DNA from: Linderina pennispora
Lineage: Eukaryota > Kickxellomycota > Kickxellomycetes > Kickxellales > Kickxellaceae
DNA: 64,000 nt
Assembly: GCF_002104995.1 (NCBI RefSeq)
Contig: NW_024468256.1
Location: 144,001 to 208,000 of the forward strand
Reading direction: 5' to 3'
The notes beneath the pieces were generated by a model. The model ran no database searches. It was not told where the DNA came from and saw nothing but the letters and a program-made list of their open reading frames with translations. The position numbers were made by a program, and so were the translations under genes. Positions within the stretch are counted from its first letter, which is position 1. Each line of letters begins with the position of its first letter. This document shows positions 42,251 through 53,909 of the stretch, piece by piece.

Positions 42251-43621
42251 TTGTCAGTGCCTAAATGGAGAAATTGGTTGCAACTTGAAATGAATAGCTG
42301 TATCAGCGCGTTGAGTGCGGAATTGAAAGGGCAAATTGAGTTTAGGGGGCTGCGAGCCTACGAGCCTGCGCGTCAGACGCGAACACAGCCTGACAAAGGC
42401 GAGAGAGGAGCCAAAAATAATCGAAGTCAGCCTTCAAAGTCCCGTGAAACCCTGTGATTGGCTGTTTACGCAAAGCTGATACAAAATCTAATTGTCGCTA
42501 ATTAGACCAACCTTCAACGGCTGCTGCCTCAGCCTGGTAGCAGTGACGATTGCTTCCCCTCTAGATGATGATGGTGAAGCCATGTTTATTGCTAAACTGC
42601 GCCCCATTGCGGGGATGACGCTGGTCGAATGGCCTATGGTGCTCTTTAACGGAGCCCTGTGCTGTTTGACCACATTTGTGAAAATAAGTACTCTGCGACC
42701 GTCGTCCCAGCGCCTCCCCGGGTAGACCCATGGGTTTGATTGCTTCCTCCTCTAGCAAAATGGCGGCAGGACCTTTCCCACTCCATGTTCGCAGCAGGCT
42801 ATGGGTCAGTGACTGGTGGGAGGGACTGGCTTGCGTTGTGTTTGCGCAAAAACGATTCTCGCCTTAGCAACAAGGTCACGACAATCTCCAGCTGCACTCA
42901 TTTTCTCGAGCAGGTTTTCTCCTCCTTATCTTCTCTGCATACCAGCTTACCAGAGCGATCTTCCGGTCACACCGCTCACACCACGATGGTCAGCCAGCTA
43001 AATGAGGCAAATGAGGTGCACAGCCATGTAGTTGAGTTGTCCCAACCGTGTGGGTGACAGGCGCTATAAATTCCCTGTATGACTTCACCAATATCAGGTG
43101 TTACACAATTATATCGGAAAGGAATCACCGCTTGGTTACCAAATGATTTTCTGTGTATCCATGTCACCAGCGACTCATTTTGAGTTTTGGGCAAGCCGAT
43201 TCGGATGGATAATTCAGCCTTGAAGGTTAGGGGATATGGACTACGCACACCATGTCCCTTCTCAAGGTATGATCTAGCACCAGATATCAGCATACGCAGA
43301 GAAGCACATCCATATTTTATTTCCAGCTCTGCCCCGTGCTGGTTATGAGGATCCCTGTCTACTGTATGGGTAGATAAAAATATACAGCAGATCTGCTCTG
43401 GCCAAGCGCCATGACGACAGTGGCGATGAGTGCACATCCACCGTCAAGACATTATAGGAAGCATGCAGCACACCAAACCAAACCCCAGAACAGGAGGGGC
43501 GCCATTGAATTGCACATGCATTCAATAAGTAGTTGGCGGCATATTTCCAGTGCTGTTTAAGGCTTATACTGCGGGTACTGCAGGTGTGTGCGGACATGCT
43601 TCATATTACTGAGCCACAGAA
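42251..43621. other. Intergenic region upstream of peptide F
   Basis: 1.4 kb without a supported gene; contains the presumed telobox gene promoter at the left. Confidence 0.35.
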
Positions 43622-43693
43622 ATGAACACCGGCACTGGGAACAACCAAGGTGAGCGGACCACAAGCTGTGTTTGCGGATATTGCAAAAATTAG
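43622..43693 (+). CDS. Possible cysteine peptide F (diverged C-x-C-x-x-C)
   Basis: A 23-residue ORF starting MNTGTGNNQGERTT and ending SCVCGYCKN-stop. It has the C-x-C-x-x-C core, the small size and the plus-strand, gene-poor setting of peptides A-E, and an E-R three residues before the core instead of R-E next to it. A weak TATA-like CTTATACTG lies about 60 bp upstream and no AATAAA is near. I consider it a candidate relative, not an established member. Confidence 0.35.
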   Translation: MNTGTGNNQGERTTSCVCGYCKN

Positions 43694-45306
43694 ATAAAAC
43701 TCTGGCTGAGCCGAATTAGACGTGGCTCCCCTGTGCCGTGCACCATGCCGACCCTTTCTTGTTATCCCTGCCAGTGAGCGTTTCCCAGTTACTGCTGGGT
43801 GTCTCTATCACAAGTGACTCGGGAATGGGAAAAGGCACGGCAGCAGTAATGCAGTGAGCGGAGGGGAGTGTCAAGCACCCGTTGCTAGTAGCAAATAAGA
43901 TCGTGGTAAAAGAGCCATGGCGCGACAGAACAGCTGTCGTCTCAGAAGCTTCCTCAGTCAGTATGCTACAAGCTGGAAAAGGGCATTGCCTGCTCAATAT
44001 CAGAGCGCCACTACTAGAAAACCTGATGGGCTTGGGAACAATCGGTGTCCAAGTATATCCAGCCTAATAAAACGCGTTTCCATGTTGCCCTACAAAGCAA
44101 TTTGGAAATGCATCATGCAAGGCGTGCATACATTTCCACAACAAGGCCCCGCTTGTTTTTACGCCCAGTCCCAACGATAAGACGCTCGGTCTGCGCTGGG
44201 CGATCCTCAGGCTCGGCGCTGTGAAGTGACGTGAACTGCTGGACTGAGCCCGAAAAAAAGGGAGAGATGGCAATTACTGCGACAGCATCGAATAATGGTT
44301 AAGGTGCGAATAGTGTCAAAAGGGAAAGAAATTATGTGGGGTAATGCGAAAAATGAATAGGGAAAAGGGACGCCAGACATCGGGAAACCCCCAAATATGG
44401 ACGGCGATAGGCAAGCGCAGGAAACGTGTGGCCCGACGAGCGGGAGGGAGGAGGGACCGACGTGGCTAGACGACGACGGGCTGCCATGAGCAAAAAAAAG
44501 AGCGCGCCATCCCCCTTCCAAGAAGTGCTGTGGGCAAGAGGATTCTCTCTTCCGCATCGTACCCTTTCTCTCCCTTTCATCGCAGCCGCCTACTTTGCTT
44601 CTACTCCGTTTCGTACTTTATTTTGCTTTGCGCCGTGTTCTGGGCCTGGTGTCAAACCGTTCTTTCTTGTTGCGGACTCCAACAGCCATAGTCTTATTCT
44701 GACTTTTGGTGCAAATCTTTCGAGCAGCGCTTCTCGGCTCCACTTTCTATTTTTCTTGTGTATTCATCGATAAAGGGCTCCGTTCCTAGTTTTTGCTCCA
44801 TTTTTTGAATTATCGCCTTCGCCGGTGCCTGTATTCACGCTTGTTCCCTGCCGTGCGCCACAGCTGTTCTTGCCAGCCTTTATTGCAAAGCTGCGGCGGT
44901 TCCTTATTGCCCACACCCCCACAAACAAAAGCATCCATTCACGCGCTCCAACTCTCCCGCCACCTGTTGAGTGTGCATTTTTTCTTTTCTGCTAGTCCCT
45001 CGCCCCACACAGCCTATCCCCGTACCTCACGCCCCGGCTGGTGTTCCTGACTGTGCTGATTCCAGCATCCCATCCAAAATCGTCGCGCAATTGCGAATAC
45101 GAGTCCTAGCCCTAGGTTGGCAGCGCATTCATCCATAACAAAAAAGGTGCTTTCATAACGCGCTTGACGGGGAGACTGCCCAAGAAGAGGAAGAAAAGCC
45201 AAAGCAACATTGCACACGCTTTCTCCTTTCTGCTCTTTGTTTCCAATTATTTTTTCTTTCCCGCTCCTATTTCCCCACTCTTTTCTTTTCCCTTTTCACA
45301 TACACT
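43694..45306. other. Intergenic region and long pyrimidine-rich leader of BEM1-like gene
   Basis: No gene supported between 43694 and about 44500. From 44500 to 45306 the plus strand is T/C-rich with many short ORFs, probably the promoter and leader of the scaffold gene. Confidence 0.4.
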
Positions 45307-47410
45307 ATGCATCTCACAGCACGCGCATCGTCGCTCAGCCCAACCAGCAGCGGCAGCGGCACAAAGCTATCGGCGCCAAGGTGCATTATCCGGTCAACGC
45401 ACAGCTACCACGCCCAGACCGCCAAGGAGCTATCGTTTGAAAAGGGGGAGTTTTTCCATGTCGTAGAGCGCGAAAACGATCCAGTGTGGTTTGACGCCTG
45501 CAATCCCCTGACAGGCAGGCGCGGCCTTGTGCCCGTTGCACTGTTTGAGGTCATGGAGACACGGCAGGAGCGCATGCGCAGGACGCAGCGGTCCATGTCG
45601 ACAGTACCGGGCCTCCAGTCAAACCCTGTCACGCCGGTCCCCACATCGCAGTCCGATATCTTCCCGCACTCTCACCATGCCTCGGTCAGCAGCCCCTCTC
45701 GCACATCGCTGGGCATTTCGCGCAGCTTCTCCAACATGTCTGCCGGCATGCAGCAGACACACAGCCCCCTGATGGGCTCGTCGCCGCCGTCGCAGCGGAG
45801 ACCCAGCGAGGGCGCAACGCTTGTTGAGGGCATGTCGAGCATGTCGTTGCGGTCACGGGCAGCGAGCACTCTGCACCAGCGCCAGACCAGCAGCGCTGGC
45901 CAGTCCCCAGCGCCGTCAGTCCCCGCGCAGATTCAACTCTACGGCGCAATGCTGTACGACTTTGAAGCAGAGACCAGTGATGAGATTTCGCTCAAGGCTG
46001 AGGAATCCGTGCTTATTGTTGCACAGAGCACTGAGGACTGGTTTGTCGCCAAGCCAGCCATGCGTGCATGTGCCCCTGGCCTCGTGCCTGTCGCATACGT
46101 CAAGCTCCATGACCACATCTCAGGCGGGGCCATTGATGATCTGCAAGCGTATCTGCGTCGCTACCACCTACGGCTGCCGAGCGTGGCTGAGTGGAAGAAA
46201 AAGTCCTTGGCCACGCGCTCGTCACGCAGCTCAGGGACCGCAGGCAGCGACACTGCCAGCAGTAACAGCATCGAGGGCCAGTCTACGCCACCTGGAAGCA
46301 CTACCGGAAATCGGGAGAGCATTCTCGGGCAGTGGCCCCCTCAGATGAAGCCGCGGACCAGAGCCCGGACCGCCAGCTCGTCAACCAGCTCGATTGCAGA
46401 CCGCAGCTCACTGCGCCCCCTGCACAAGGGCCGGCAGGCGTCAGCCAGCTCGTTGCAGTATCTGGCCATGGAGAACCTGCCGCCCTTCCACCCGCAGGAC
46501 TTGGCATCGGCGTCGGTACCCACGTTCATCTGCAAAGACGGCGCCTATTTGTTTTTGATCTCGCTCAAATTCAAGACCGGCGACGAGCGCAATCTATATC
46601 GTGGCTATGATGACTTTGTGCACTTCCACATCCAGCTCACTGACCTGTTCCCGGATGACATGAAGCGCTTGGCATCACCGCACTTCTTGAATGCCAACAT
46701 GGCATCTGGTGGCTACGTCAACGACGGTATTGCAGAGAAGCGCCGCAGCGACATTCGACGACTACGTGCAGGGTCTCATGAATATGCCACAGCCTGTTGT
46801 AATCAACCATGTCTTCCAGCGCATGTTTGGCTCGGGATCCAGCTCCACAGGCATTCCTCTCAACCGGACACCCTCGACACGGTCCCACACGACGTCACCA
46901 GCGTCGTACCAGACCCAGCATGTGCCCTCGCTGTCAGTCGATAGTGGTGTAGACACTGGTTCGACCCACAGCACATCGCCAAAGTCTGCTGCACGCTCAA
47001 GTACTGTACTGTCGCCCGCTGAAGCGATCTTGTCATCGACGCGATCAGCCCTGGCTGCAAAGTACGGTGAGCGCGGCTCCATGCAGCCGCCATCTCGGTC
47101 ACCCCCGCGCATTGTCCACAAGTCAAGCACGCTGACTCTGGTAGGAAATATACCGATGATCAAGGTCAAGGTGCGCGTGGGCGGCGACATGGTGGCCATG
47201 CGGCTACCGTCGACGCTAGGTGTTGAGCAGATCAAGGCCCGCATAGCCGAAAAGTTGGAGCACGAGGATTTCGCGGCGGAAAGCAAAAAATTCTCGCGGA
47301 TCTCTTACTGCTCGCCCTCGGGCGAGTCTATGCCTCTCAACGCTGATGTCGACTGGAAGGCAGCGCTGGAAGTCACAAACAACAAGCCTGTGTTGACCCT
47401 TGTTCAGTAA
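45307..47410 (+). CDS. BEM1: Bem1/Scd2-like polarity scaffold (SH3-SH3-PX-PB1)
   Basis: About 700 residues. First SH3 AQTAKELSFEKGEFFHVVER..DPVWFDACNPLTGRRGLVPVALFEV, second SH3 ALYDFEA-type (GAMLYDFEAETSDEISLKAE..DWFVAK..GLVPVAYV), a PX domain (FHPQDLASASVPTFICKDGA, RGYDDFVHFHIQLTDLFP) and a C-terminal PB1 (IKVKVRVGGDMVAMRLPSTL..ISYCSPSGESMPLNADVDW). This order is unique to Bem1/Scd2, which ties Cdc42, its GEF Cdc24 and PAK kinase at polarity sites. A one-base shift near 46755, within the PX domain (SDIRRL to TFDDYVQGLMNMPQPV), breaks the frame. ATG 45307 is the first in frame, but the N-terminus is short and an upstream exon is possible. Confidence 0.93.
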
Positions 47411-48148
47411 AAAAAATCCATAGTTATTTCGTTATCCATTTTCCTTATTCGTTTCATTAAAACCACCCATCCCACGTTCCCAGCCATCACCGTTGCGGCA
47501 TTAGACCGCACAGCCTGTTTGGACCAGCTTCAAGATCGGTTTATGATTTTGTGACTCGGGCCAAGAATAGAATAAGCGTTCAGTAATGCGTGTATCTCCG
47601 TGTGGGGGATGCTCAATTTGGCGATCCAGATGCATGTAGCAACACATGTCATACTGCAGCCATTGGTCTTTCTGCTCCACCGCATTGCACATCTACATTG
47701 CGCATCTACATTGCATATATACACGAGTTTACAATATATGGTGGGATGGAGCGGAAAACAAGGTGAGATGATGCAAAGACAAGCTGGCGGATCAGCACCA
47801 AGTTGGAACCCCCACTTTCAGGTGCGACCTGATTTGCACTTTTCCGCGAACTGGCCAACGCATGCAGATGTGTGCTGGATGTGTCAGCAAGGCCAAAGAA
47901 GGTCTTTGTGGGTATCTACCCACGTTCTATAAAAAGAAAAGCAGTGATTGGCAGGATGTGCTTTTGTCAACAACATTGTGCATGGTAACAAACACATGAA
48001 TATGCATCAGGAATTCTGCCAGGTCCAAATTAACGGCCAATGCAGAAAGCAAGGACGACCGCCTTTGGTACTAATCGGCTGATGCCAAATATCAATTCCA
48101 TGAAATGTAGAGCGTAAACAATAAAAAAACTATCCCTATGCTGCAAAC
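47411..48148. other. Intergenic region
   Basis: No supported gene. A 13-base unit CATCTACATTGCG/A is doubled at about 47690-47715, and a TATA-like CTATAAAAAG at 47928 has no ORF of note behind it. Confidence 0.35.
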
Positions 48149-48454
48149 TCACACGCATGCCGAGATGGTTGGCAGGATTCCCTTGTTAATGCCAATCCAG
48201 GCCACTAGCCGCTCGAGCTGATCCTTGGACGGGTAGCTTGTAAGTTTGCCGTCTTCATCTAGCATATCATCAAGCAGCGGCGCTTCGTTTGGGTATGTGG
48301 CTATCGAAATTTTCACGACCTCCAAGATGCGGTCCGTGTTGGCTGGCCAGTGGCGCCTCAAGCACATGTACTGCTCGCCACTCAGGGTCTGAGGAGTTAT
48401 ATACGCAGCGCTACACAAAGCAGCTAGTCCAGAGAGCACGGGGATAAAACGCAT
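48149..48454 (-). CDS. Small secreted protein, unrecognised
   Basis: 101 residues from ATG 48454: signal peptide MRFIPVLSGLAALCSAAYI, then a mature part with few cysteines (YMCLRRHWPANTDRILEVV, LDDMLDEDGKLTSYPSKDQL, LVAWIGINKGILPTISACV-stop). The mature part is helical and acidic. A TATATAGGCC at about 48545 on the minus strand lies some 90 bp upstream. The last codons could run into a donor (GTGTGAGT), so a further exon is possible. I do not know a family; such short secreted proteins are common in fungi. Confidence 0.6.
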   Translation of the reverse strand: MRFIPVLSGLAALCSAAYITPQTLSGEQYMCLRRHWPANTDRILEVVKISIATYPNEAPLLDDMLDEDGKLTSYPSKDQLERLVAWIGINKGILPTISACV

Positions 48455-49102
48455 TATGTGGTATGCAGACGTGTAGCAAAGTTGGTGCACTAGGGTGTTT
48501 GATTCAGCGTTTCTGCGAAGGGAAGGTAATGGTTCGGGCTTGGCCTATATATCTGGAAGGTCTTGTGAGCAGGTTGGGCGGCTGTTTTTGTAATGCACCC
48601 ATGCTGAGCTAGACTAAGAGCACCTGCCCACCGTCCCCACAACCAATTTGATGCCATCCTGTCACATCTCCTCCCCCACACAGCTACATATAATTCGGCC
48701 AGAGGACACATTTTGCTGGTCATCGGTAGAGTTGGTAAGGTGGTGCAGCTGCAATATCGCAGTATTTGTCCAGATTCTGGCTGCCATGCTGCCAACAGCA
48801 GAAATTCACCGATGGCCTAGGAACTAGGGCAGAACCAGGTAGCTGATCCTTGGCCACCAGTGTTCCAGTCCACAGCGACCAGCGGTATCCACGAGAATCT
48901 GCTGGTGCAGCTAGGCGTACCAGCCCCTTGCACCGCCTGCGCACGCCTAAACCAGGCGTGAATTTGATTAGTGATCAAGCCTTGTTTTCTTTTCTAAATC
49001 CCAGGAAGTCCACAGAACATCAGTGCCAGGTCCTCGCTTTCACGACAGAGGTCTCCTTTTCCAGCTCTTCAATTTTCTTTCCTACAATCTCCGCTTTGAA
49101 AA
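48455..49102. promoter_or_regulatory. Divergent promoter secreted protein / CCT2
   Basis: 648 bp between divergent starts. Contains the TATATA element near 48545 and no supported gene. Confidence 0.4.
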
Positions 49103-50683
49103 ATGTCCGCGACGCAGATCTTCAATGAGGGAGCGACCCAGGAGCGGGCCGAGAATGCGCGTCTCAGCAACATCATTGGTGCCATCGCAGTCGGCGATTT
49201 GGTGAAGAGCACTCTTGGCCCCAAGGGCATGGACAAGATCCTGCAGTCGTCGACCCGGGGCGGCGACGACGGCCTTGTGGTGACAAACGACGGGGCCACG
49301 ATCCTCAAATCGATTCCGCTCGACAACGCAGCAGCCAAGGTCCTGGTCAACATTTCAAAGGTGCAAGACGACGAGGTTGGTGATGGCACCACATCGGTGT
49401 GCGTTTTGGCAGCAGAGATCCTGCGGCAGGCTGAGCAGCTGCTGGACCAGCGGATCCACCCGCAGACTATCATCGATGGGTTCCGCCTGGCGACAAGCAG
49501 CGCGCGCACGGCTCTAGAGAACGCAGCGGTTTCGCACAAGGACAACGCCGAGCAGTGGCGCGAAGACCTGCTGTGCATTGCCCGCACCACGCTCAGCTCC
49601 AAGGTGCTAGCGTCGGATAAGGACATGTTTGCCGAGATGTGCGTGGACGCCGTGCTGCGCCTGCAGGGCAGCACCAACCTGGACCGGATCCAGATCATCA
49701 AGAAGGCGGGAGGTAAGGTGTCGGACTCGTATCTGTCGGATGGTTTCATTCTGAACAAGAAGATCGGCGTCAACCAGCCGCGCACCATCAAGGGAGCACG
49801 CATCCTGGTGGCCAATACGCCTATGGATACCGACAAGGTCAAGGTGTTTGGCGCCCACATCAAGGTGTCGGACACCGCACAGCTTGCAGAGCTGGAGCGC
49901 GCTGAGCGCGAGAAGATGCGCGCCAAGGTGCAGAAGATTGCGGCCCTCGGTATCAACGTGTTTGTCAACCGCCAGCTGATTTACAACTGGCCCGAGCAGC
50001 TGTTTGCCGACGCCGGTATCATGGCCATTGAGCACGCCGACTTTGACGGCGTCGAGCGCCTGGCGCTGGTTACAGGCGGCGAGATCGCGTCGTCGTTTGA
50101 TTCTCCGGAGCTGCTCAAGCTCGGATCGTGCGAGACTGTCGAGGAGATCATCATTGGTGAGGACCGTATGGTCAAGTTCAGCGGTGTGGCGGCTGGCCAG
50201 GCATGTACCATTGTGCTGCGCGGTGGCACCCAGCAGATGCTGGACGAGGCCGAGCGCTCGATCCACGACGCCATTGCCGTCCTGAGTCAGACGGTGGCCG
50301 AGCCCCGGATCGTCTACGGTGGAGGCTGCTCCGAGACGCTGATGAGCAAGGCTGTTGATGAGGCTGCCAAGACTGTCGCTGGCAAGAAGTCGATCGCCAT
50401 GGAGGCCTTTGCGCGTGCCCTGCGCCAGATGCCCACGATCCTGGCTGACAACGCTGGTCTTGACAGCGCCGATCTGGTTGCCAAGCTGCGTGCCGCCCAC
50501 TATGACGGCAAGAACACCGCTGGTCTGGACCTGTACAACGGTGAGGTCATTGACGTCAAGGGCAAGGTCACTGAGAGCTTCAAGCTCAAGCGCCAGGTGC
50601 TGCTCAGCGCATCGGAGGCCGCCGAGATGATCCTGCGCGTCGATGACATTATTCGCTGCGCGCCGAGACAGAGGAGGAACTAG
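49103..50683 (+). CDS. CCT2: T-complex protein 1 subunit beta (CCT2)
   Basis: 526 residues, single exon, the usual length. [63 protein letters not shown] (ATP-binding), [12 protein letters not shown] and the C-terminal [16 protein letters not shown] mark the beta subunit of the cytosolic chaperonin that folds actin and tubulin. No indels here. It faces the Maf gene tail-to-tail with 96 bp between stop codons. Confidence 0.98.
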   Translation: MSATQIFNEGATQERAENARLSNIIGAIAVGDLVKSTLGPKGMDKILQSSTRGGDDGLVVTNDGATILKSIPLDNAAAKVLVNISKVQDDEVGDGTTSVCVLAAEILRQAEQLLDQRIHPQTIIDGFRLATSSARTALENAAVSHKDNAEQWREDLLCIARTTLSSKVLASDKDMFAEMCVDAVLRLQGSTNLDRIQIIKKAGGKVSDSYLSDGFILNKKIGVNQPRTIKGARILVANTPMDTDKVKVFGAHIKVSDTAQLAELERAEREKMRAKVQKIAALGINVFVNRQLIYNWPEQLFADAGIMAIEHADFDGVERLALVTGGEIASSFDSPELLKLGSCETVEEIIIGEDRMVKFSGVAAGQACTIVLRGGTQQMLDEAERSIHDAIAVLSQTVAEPRIVYGGGCSETLMSKAVDEAAKTVAGKKSIAMEAFARALRQMPTILADNAGLDSADLVAKLRAAHYDGKNTAGLDLYNGEVIDVKGKVTESFKLKRQVLLSASEAAEMILRVDDIIRCAPRQRRN

Positions 50684-50779
50684 ATGGGTGAAGCTATGCA
50701 AGACGGTGCCTGCTCTCATTTATAATATCCCTTTTGGCAATAAAAAGATCGAAATATCCTGCTGCATGTGGACTGCTTG

Positions 50780-51528
50780 CTAGAAAAGACCTTCGCGGTG
50801 GAGGCTCTGCAGCATCTGGTAGAAGCGGGCGCACGGGAAGCCCATGACGTTGTAGAAATCGCCTTGGATCTCCTTAATGAAGAAGCACGCCAGCGACTGA
50901 TAAGCGTATGACCCGGCCTTGTCCATCGGCTCGCCCGTGGCCACATATGCCCGTACCAGCTCGTCGTCAAGTTCGCCAAACGTCACTGTAGTTGACTCAA
51001 TCGCGCTCTCAATCCGGGGCTCGTCCTGGCCAGGGACTTGGATAATCAGGCACACGCCCGTGAACACCGTGTTGGTCTTGCCACTCAGTCCCTTAAGTGT
51101 CGCCAATGCATTGGCCTCGGATGCAGGCTTCTCCAGGATCACCCCCTCGGAGCTGACAACGACTGTGTCGGATCCGATAACCAGTACGGGTTTGTCCGAT
51201 GCCGGCATATGCTGGTGCACATCATGTGCTTTACGCACTGCATTTTCCAGCACATAGTCGCCGGCTGACGCGAATTGCGATTTGTCCAGGTCCTCGGCAA
51301 ACTGAGAAGGGATGACCTCGTATTGGAAGTCCTAGTGTTTTCCAGTGCAAATCAGCAACAGAGCGGAAATGCGCGGACGAGCAGCCGTGGGCAGGGGAGG
51401 CCATTGGATACATTGCAGGTACTTACAAGGCGGTCGAGCAGCTCGCGCCGGCGCGGAGATCCAGACGCGAGAATCACCCGGTACTTGCTGCTTAGGGTCT
51501 TCAGGAACGGAATACGGAGACTGGCCAT
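50780..51528 (-). CDS. Maf/HAM1-like nucleotide pyrophosphatase (Maf family)
   Basis: Exons 51427-51528 and 50780-51331, a 95-nt intron (GTAAGT...ACTAG) in phase 0. About 217 residues. ILASGSPRRRELLDRL is the Maf signature; VLVIGSDTVV and EKPASEANAL follow; EPMDKAGSYAYQ and FYNVMGFPCARFY end it. Maf proteins hydrolyse dTTP, UTP and modified nucleotides to the monophosphates; in animals the domain is fused in ASMTL. Here it stands alone. Confidence 0.95.
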
Positions 51529-52028
51529 GGTGCAGAGTGTCTGAAAGAGGCAGGTGCTTGGGAAATATGCAGCTTCAACTGAAAAGACAAATTTCTATAA
51601 CTCACCTCGTGCCATCCCCATAGCATCCATCGCCGCGCTTTCAACTATGGTGCAAGATAATGCAGTCCATATATCGGATTGCGCCCTACTTGCTGTCCGG
51701 AGGTCTCTGCAGTTCCCCAGTCTGCTTACTTTGCAGGAAAATAACAGCCGGCCATGTACACGGATTTCAGCAGCCATGTCTTTGCATTCCATAGAAAACT
51801 GATACATGTGCGGCGATCCAATGGGGATGGTCCATGAACTGCAGTTGGCACCATGCACTTTAACTCAGCAAATTGTCGCTTGTCCTTGGCCCGTCTGGTG
51901 TGATGAAGCGCAATTGCATGATTTAAACCTCCAAGCACGGAATCTCATGGGGACGGTGGGGATTGCTGCCCAGCGAATCCTTTGTGTGCTGCTGGCCATA
52001 CCAGCCGAGCAGACTCCGTCAGGCCTGC
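51529..52028. other. Intergenic region between Maf gene and paraoxonase A
   Basis: About 500 bp without a gene; right end is the paraoxonase A promoter. Confidence 0.4.
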
Positions 52029-52036
52029 TATAAAAA
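52029..52036 (+). promoter_or_regulatory. TATA box of paraoxonase A
   Basis: TATAAAAA in CTGCTATAAAAAGGGCG, 148 bp before the ATG at 52177. Confidence 0.6.
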
Positions 52037-52176
52037 GGGCGAGGGTGAGGGCATGTCCCACAGCATTGTTTCATCGACACCACTTCCGCTACTTGAATTT
52101 CAAATCTTTATCTACTGTGTAAACTGCCTTCGATACTGTTGAAGCTATTTTTATTTTTATTTTCCCGGCTTTGCAA

Positions 52177-53484
52177 ATGAGTCTCGGTGGGCGCAAGGTC
52201 TCTTGGTGGGTGTCGGCTGTCGCAGTGGCTATTGGGAGCTATTATGCGTTCTCGTTTGTGCAAAAGGCGAGCATGCTCGTCGGCGTGGGCTCAGAATACG
52301 AGAATGTGAACACTTCTTCCTGCAGGAAGGTTGGCCAGGGTAAGAATCGGTTTGCAATAATTTGGCTGACGGATCAGCGATGCCAGCACAATTGGATATG
52401 TAAATTGAACTCTCTATATCTTCTAACCAAAGCGCCACTCCATATGGGTGATTGTTTAGGTGTTTTGCATGGTTGCGAGGATATTGTTGTCGACCCCGAT
52501 ACTGGCATGGCCTATTTGGCATGCGGTGCCATTAAGCCACGTCCAGCATTGGCTACTTCCTGATATGGAGTATGACCTCGCCAACGAGGTCGAGAAGGAC
52601 CACATCTATATAATGGACGAGAAGGACCAGTACTCTGAGCTGAAGGCCATGGAGCGTACTGCTGACGGTGCCCTTGTGCCCTTTAGTCAGGATTTCCGCG
52701 TCCACGGCTTCGATATATACTGGGACCCCGTTGATCCCGAGGACATGACCTTTATGTTTGTCAACCACCAGCTCGACCACAACGCCATTTCGATCTTCTC
52801 TCACAGGCGCGGCTCCGACTACTTGGAGCATATGGAGACAGTTAAATCTCCGCTTCTTCACTCACCCAACAACATCGTGGCTATGTCCAAGCGTGCCTTC
52901 TATGCAACCAACGACATGATGTTTATTCGGGGTGCCCTGCGTGAGATCACCAACAACTTGGGTATGGCGCTGTCGCATGTTGTGTATCGCGATGATGATG
53001 GCGAGTTCAGAGTCGCGGCCAAGAATATCCGCTATGCTAATGGAATTGCACGCCACGGCGAGTTCATCTATGTCGCGTCATGCATGGACCCGGGGGTCCA
53101 GATATATACAATCGGGGATGACCACATGCTGGTGTACCAAGGTCGCTCCTTCTTCCCAGACAGTGATTCCTGATCAATCGTCTTTGTCGATAAGCCCACT
53201 GGCCACGTATACGCGACCGGTTTCCTGCGAGTCCTCGAGGTTGGCAAGTTCTTCCATGATCCCGTCGTTCAATGGCTCATCAACCTGTGCTGCTGAAGTT
53301 CTGAGGCTCACACAGAACAAAGACCCGAAGAAGGGTTTTGCGATTGAGAGCCTACTGCAAGACAGTGGGCTTGATGATGCCCACTGCCACTATTGCTGCC
53401 ATCCAGCGCAGAAATAGTATCGAGCGTATGCTTGTAGGCTGCGTTGTATGCGATGCTGTCGTGGCCTGCGACAGCGCACATTAA
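52177..53484 (+). CDS. Paraoxonase/arylesterase-family protein A (frame-broken)
   Basis: Six-bladed propeller lactonase of the PON type, with an N-terminal membrane anchor (WWVSAVAVAIGSYYAF). Exon 1 52177-52339, a 120-nt intron, then exon 2 from 52460. PON1 residues appear in place: Ca ligands in GCEDIVVDP, NNIVAMS and YANGIA, the His dyad in VHGFDIYW and FVNHQ. Compared with paralog B (60 kb) it lacks introns 2 and 3. Single-base shifts lie near 52556, 53172, 53290 and 53375; after them the family C-terminus continues (PTGHVYATGFLRVLEVGKFF, TATIAAIQRRNSIERMLVG). Four shifts in 1 kb is high even for this window, so a young pseudogene cannot be excluded. Normal full length about 390. Confidence 0.8.
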
Positions 53485-53909
53485 GGGGCACATGTCTTGA
53501 ACTCTTGTACTTTTCAATCTACAACAATCTCTGGTACTTGATTTTCTCTACAAATCCGTTTCCAATGGCAGCGTCTATCGAGGATGGTCATGGCTGCTTG
53601 TTTACAAGCATCCTGTCATCAAAACTATCCGAAAGAGCAGCGCTCCATGGTGGGGAGATATCTGCTAAATGGGAGGTCGTCAATTGAGGCCGGTTCGACA
53701 AACCCGTGCGCCGATCAGTGGATTTGTCTGATAGACTTGAGGGGCAGAGATCAGGAACTAGGCTTGTGTAATCTGGCGAGATCGGGCACTGCTTCTTTAT
53801 CATCACTCTTTCTTCATACATTTCTCCTTAATATACCCCCAATGCAGCGGTCCAGTGACGGCGATATTGCGCAGGTCGGTTCAGCAGAGCCCGCTACGGG
53901 CCTACGCCT
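53485..53909. other. Intergenic region
   Basis: 425 bp; no gene seen; promoter of the TPR gene at the right end. Confidence 0.4.

Noticed and set aside
44486-44773. ORF starting MSKKKSAPSPF
   Set aside because: Lies in the T/C-rich leader of the Bem1-like gene; composition reflects the pyrimidine bias.
47530-47724. Minus-strand ORF with C..C.C and many Cys
   Set aside because: The Cys come from a doubled CATCTACATTGCG unit read in one frame; no promoter or family motif.
48645-48780. ORF with RWCSCN on the plus strand
   Set aside because: Only C-x-C without the third Cys, lies in a divergent promoter, no conserved flank.
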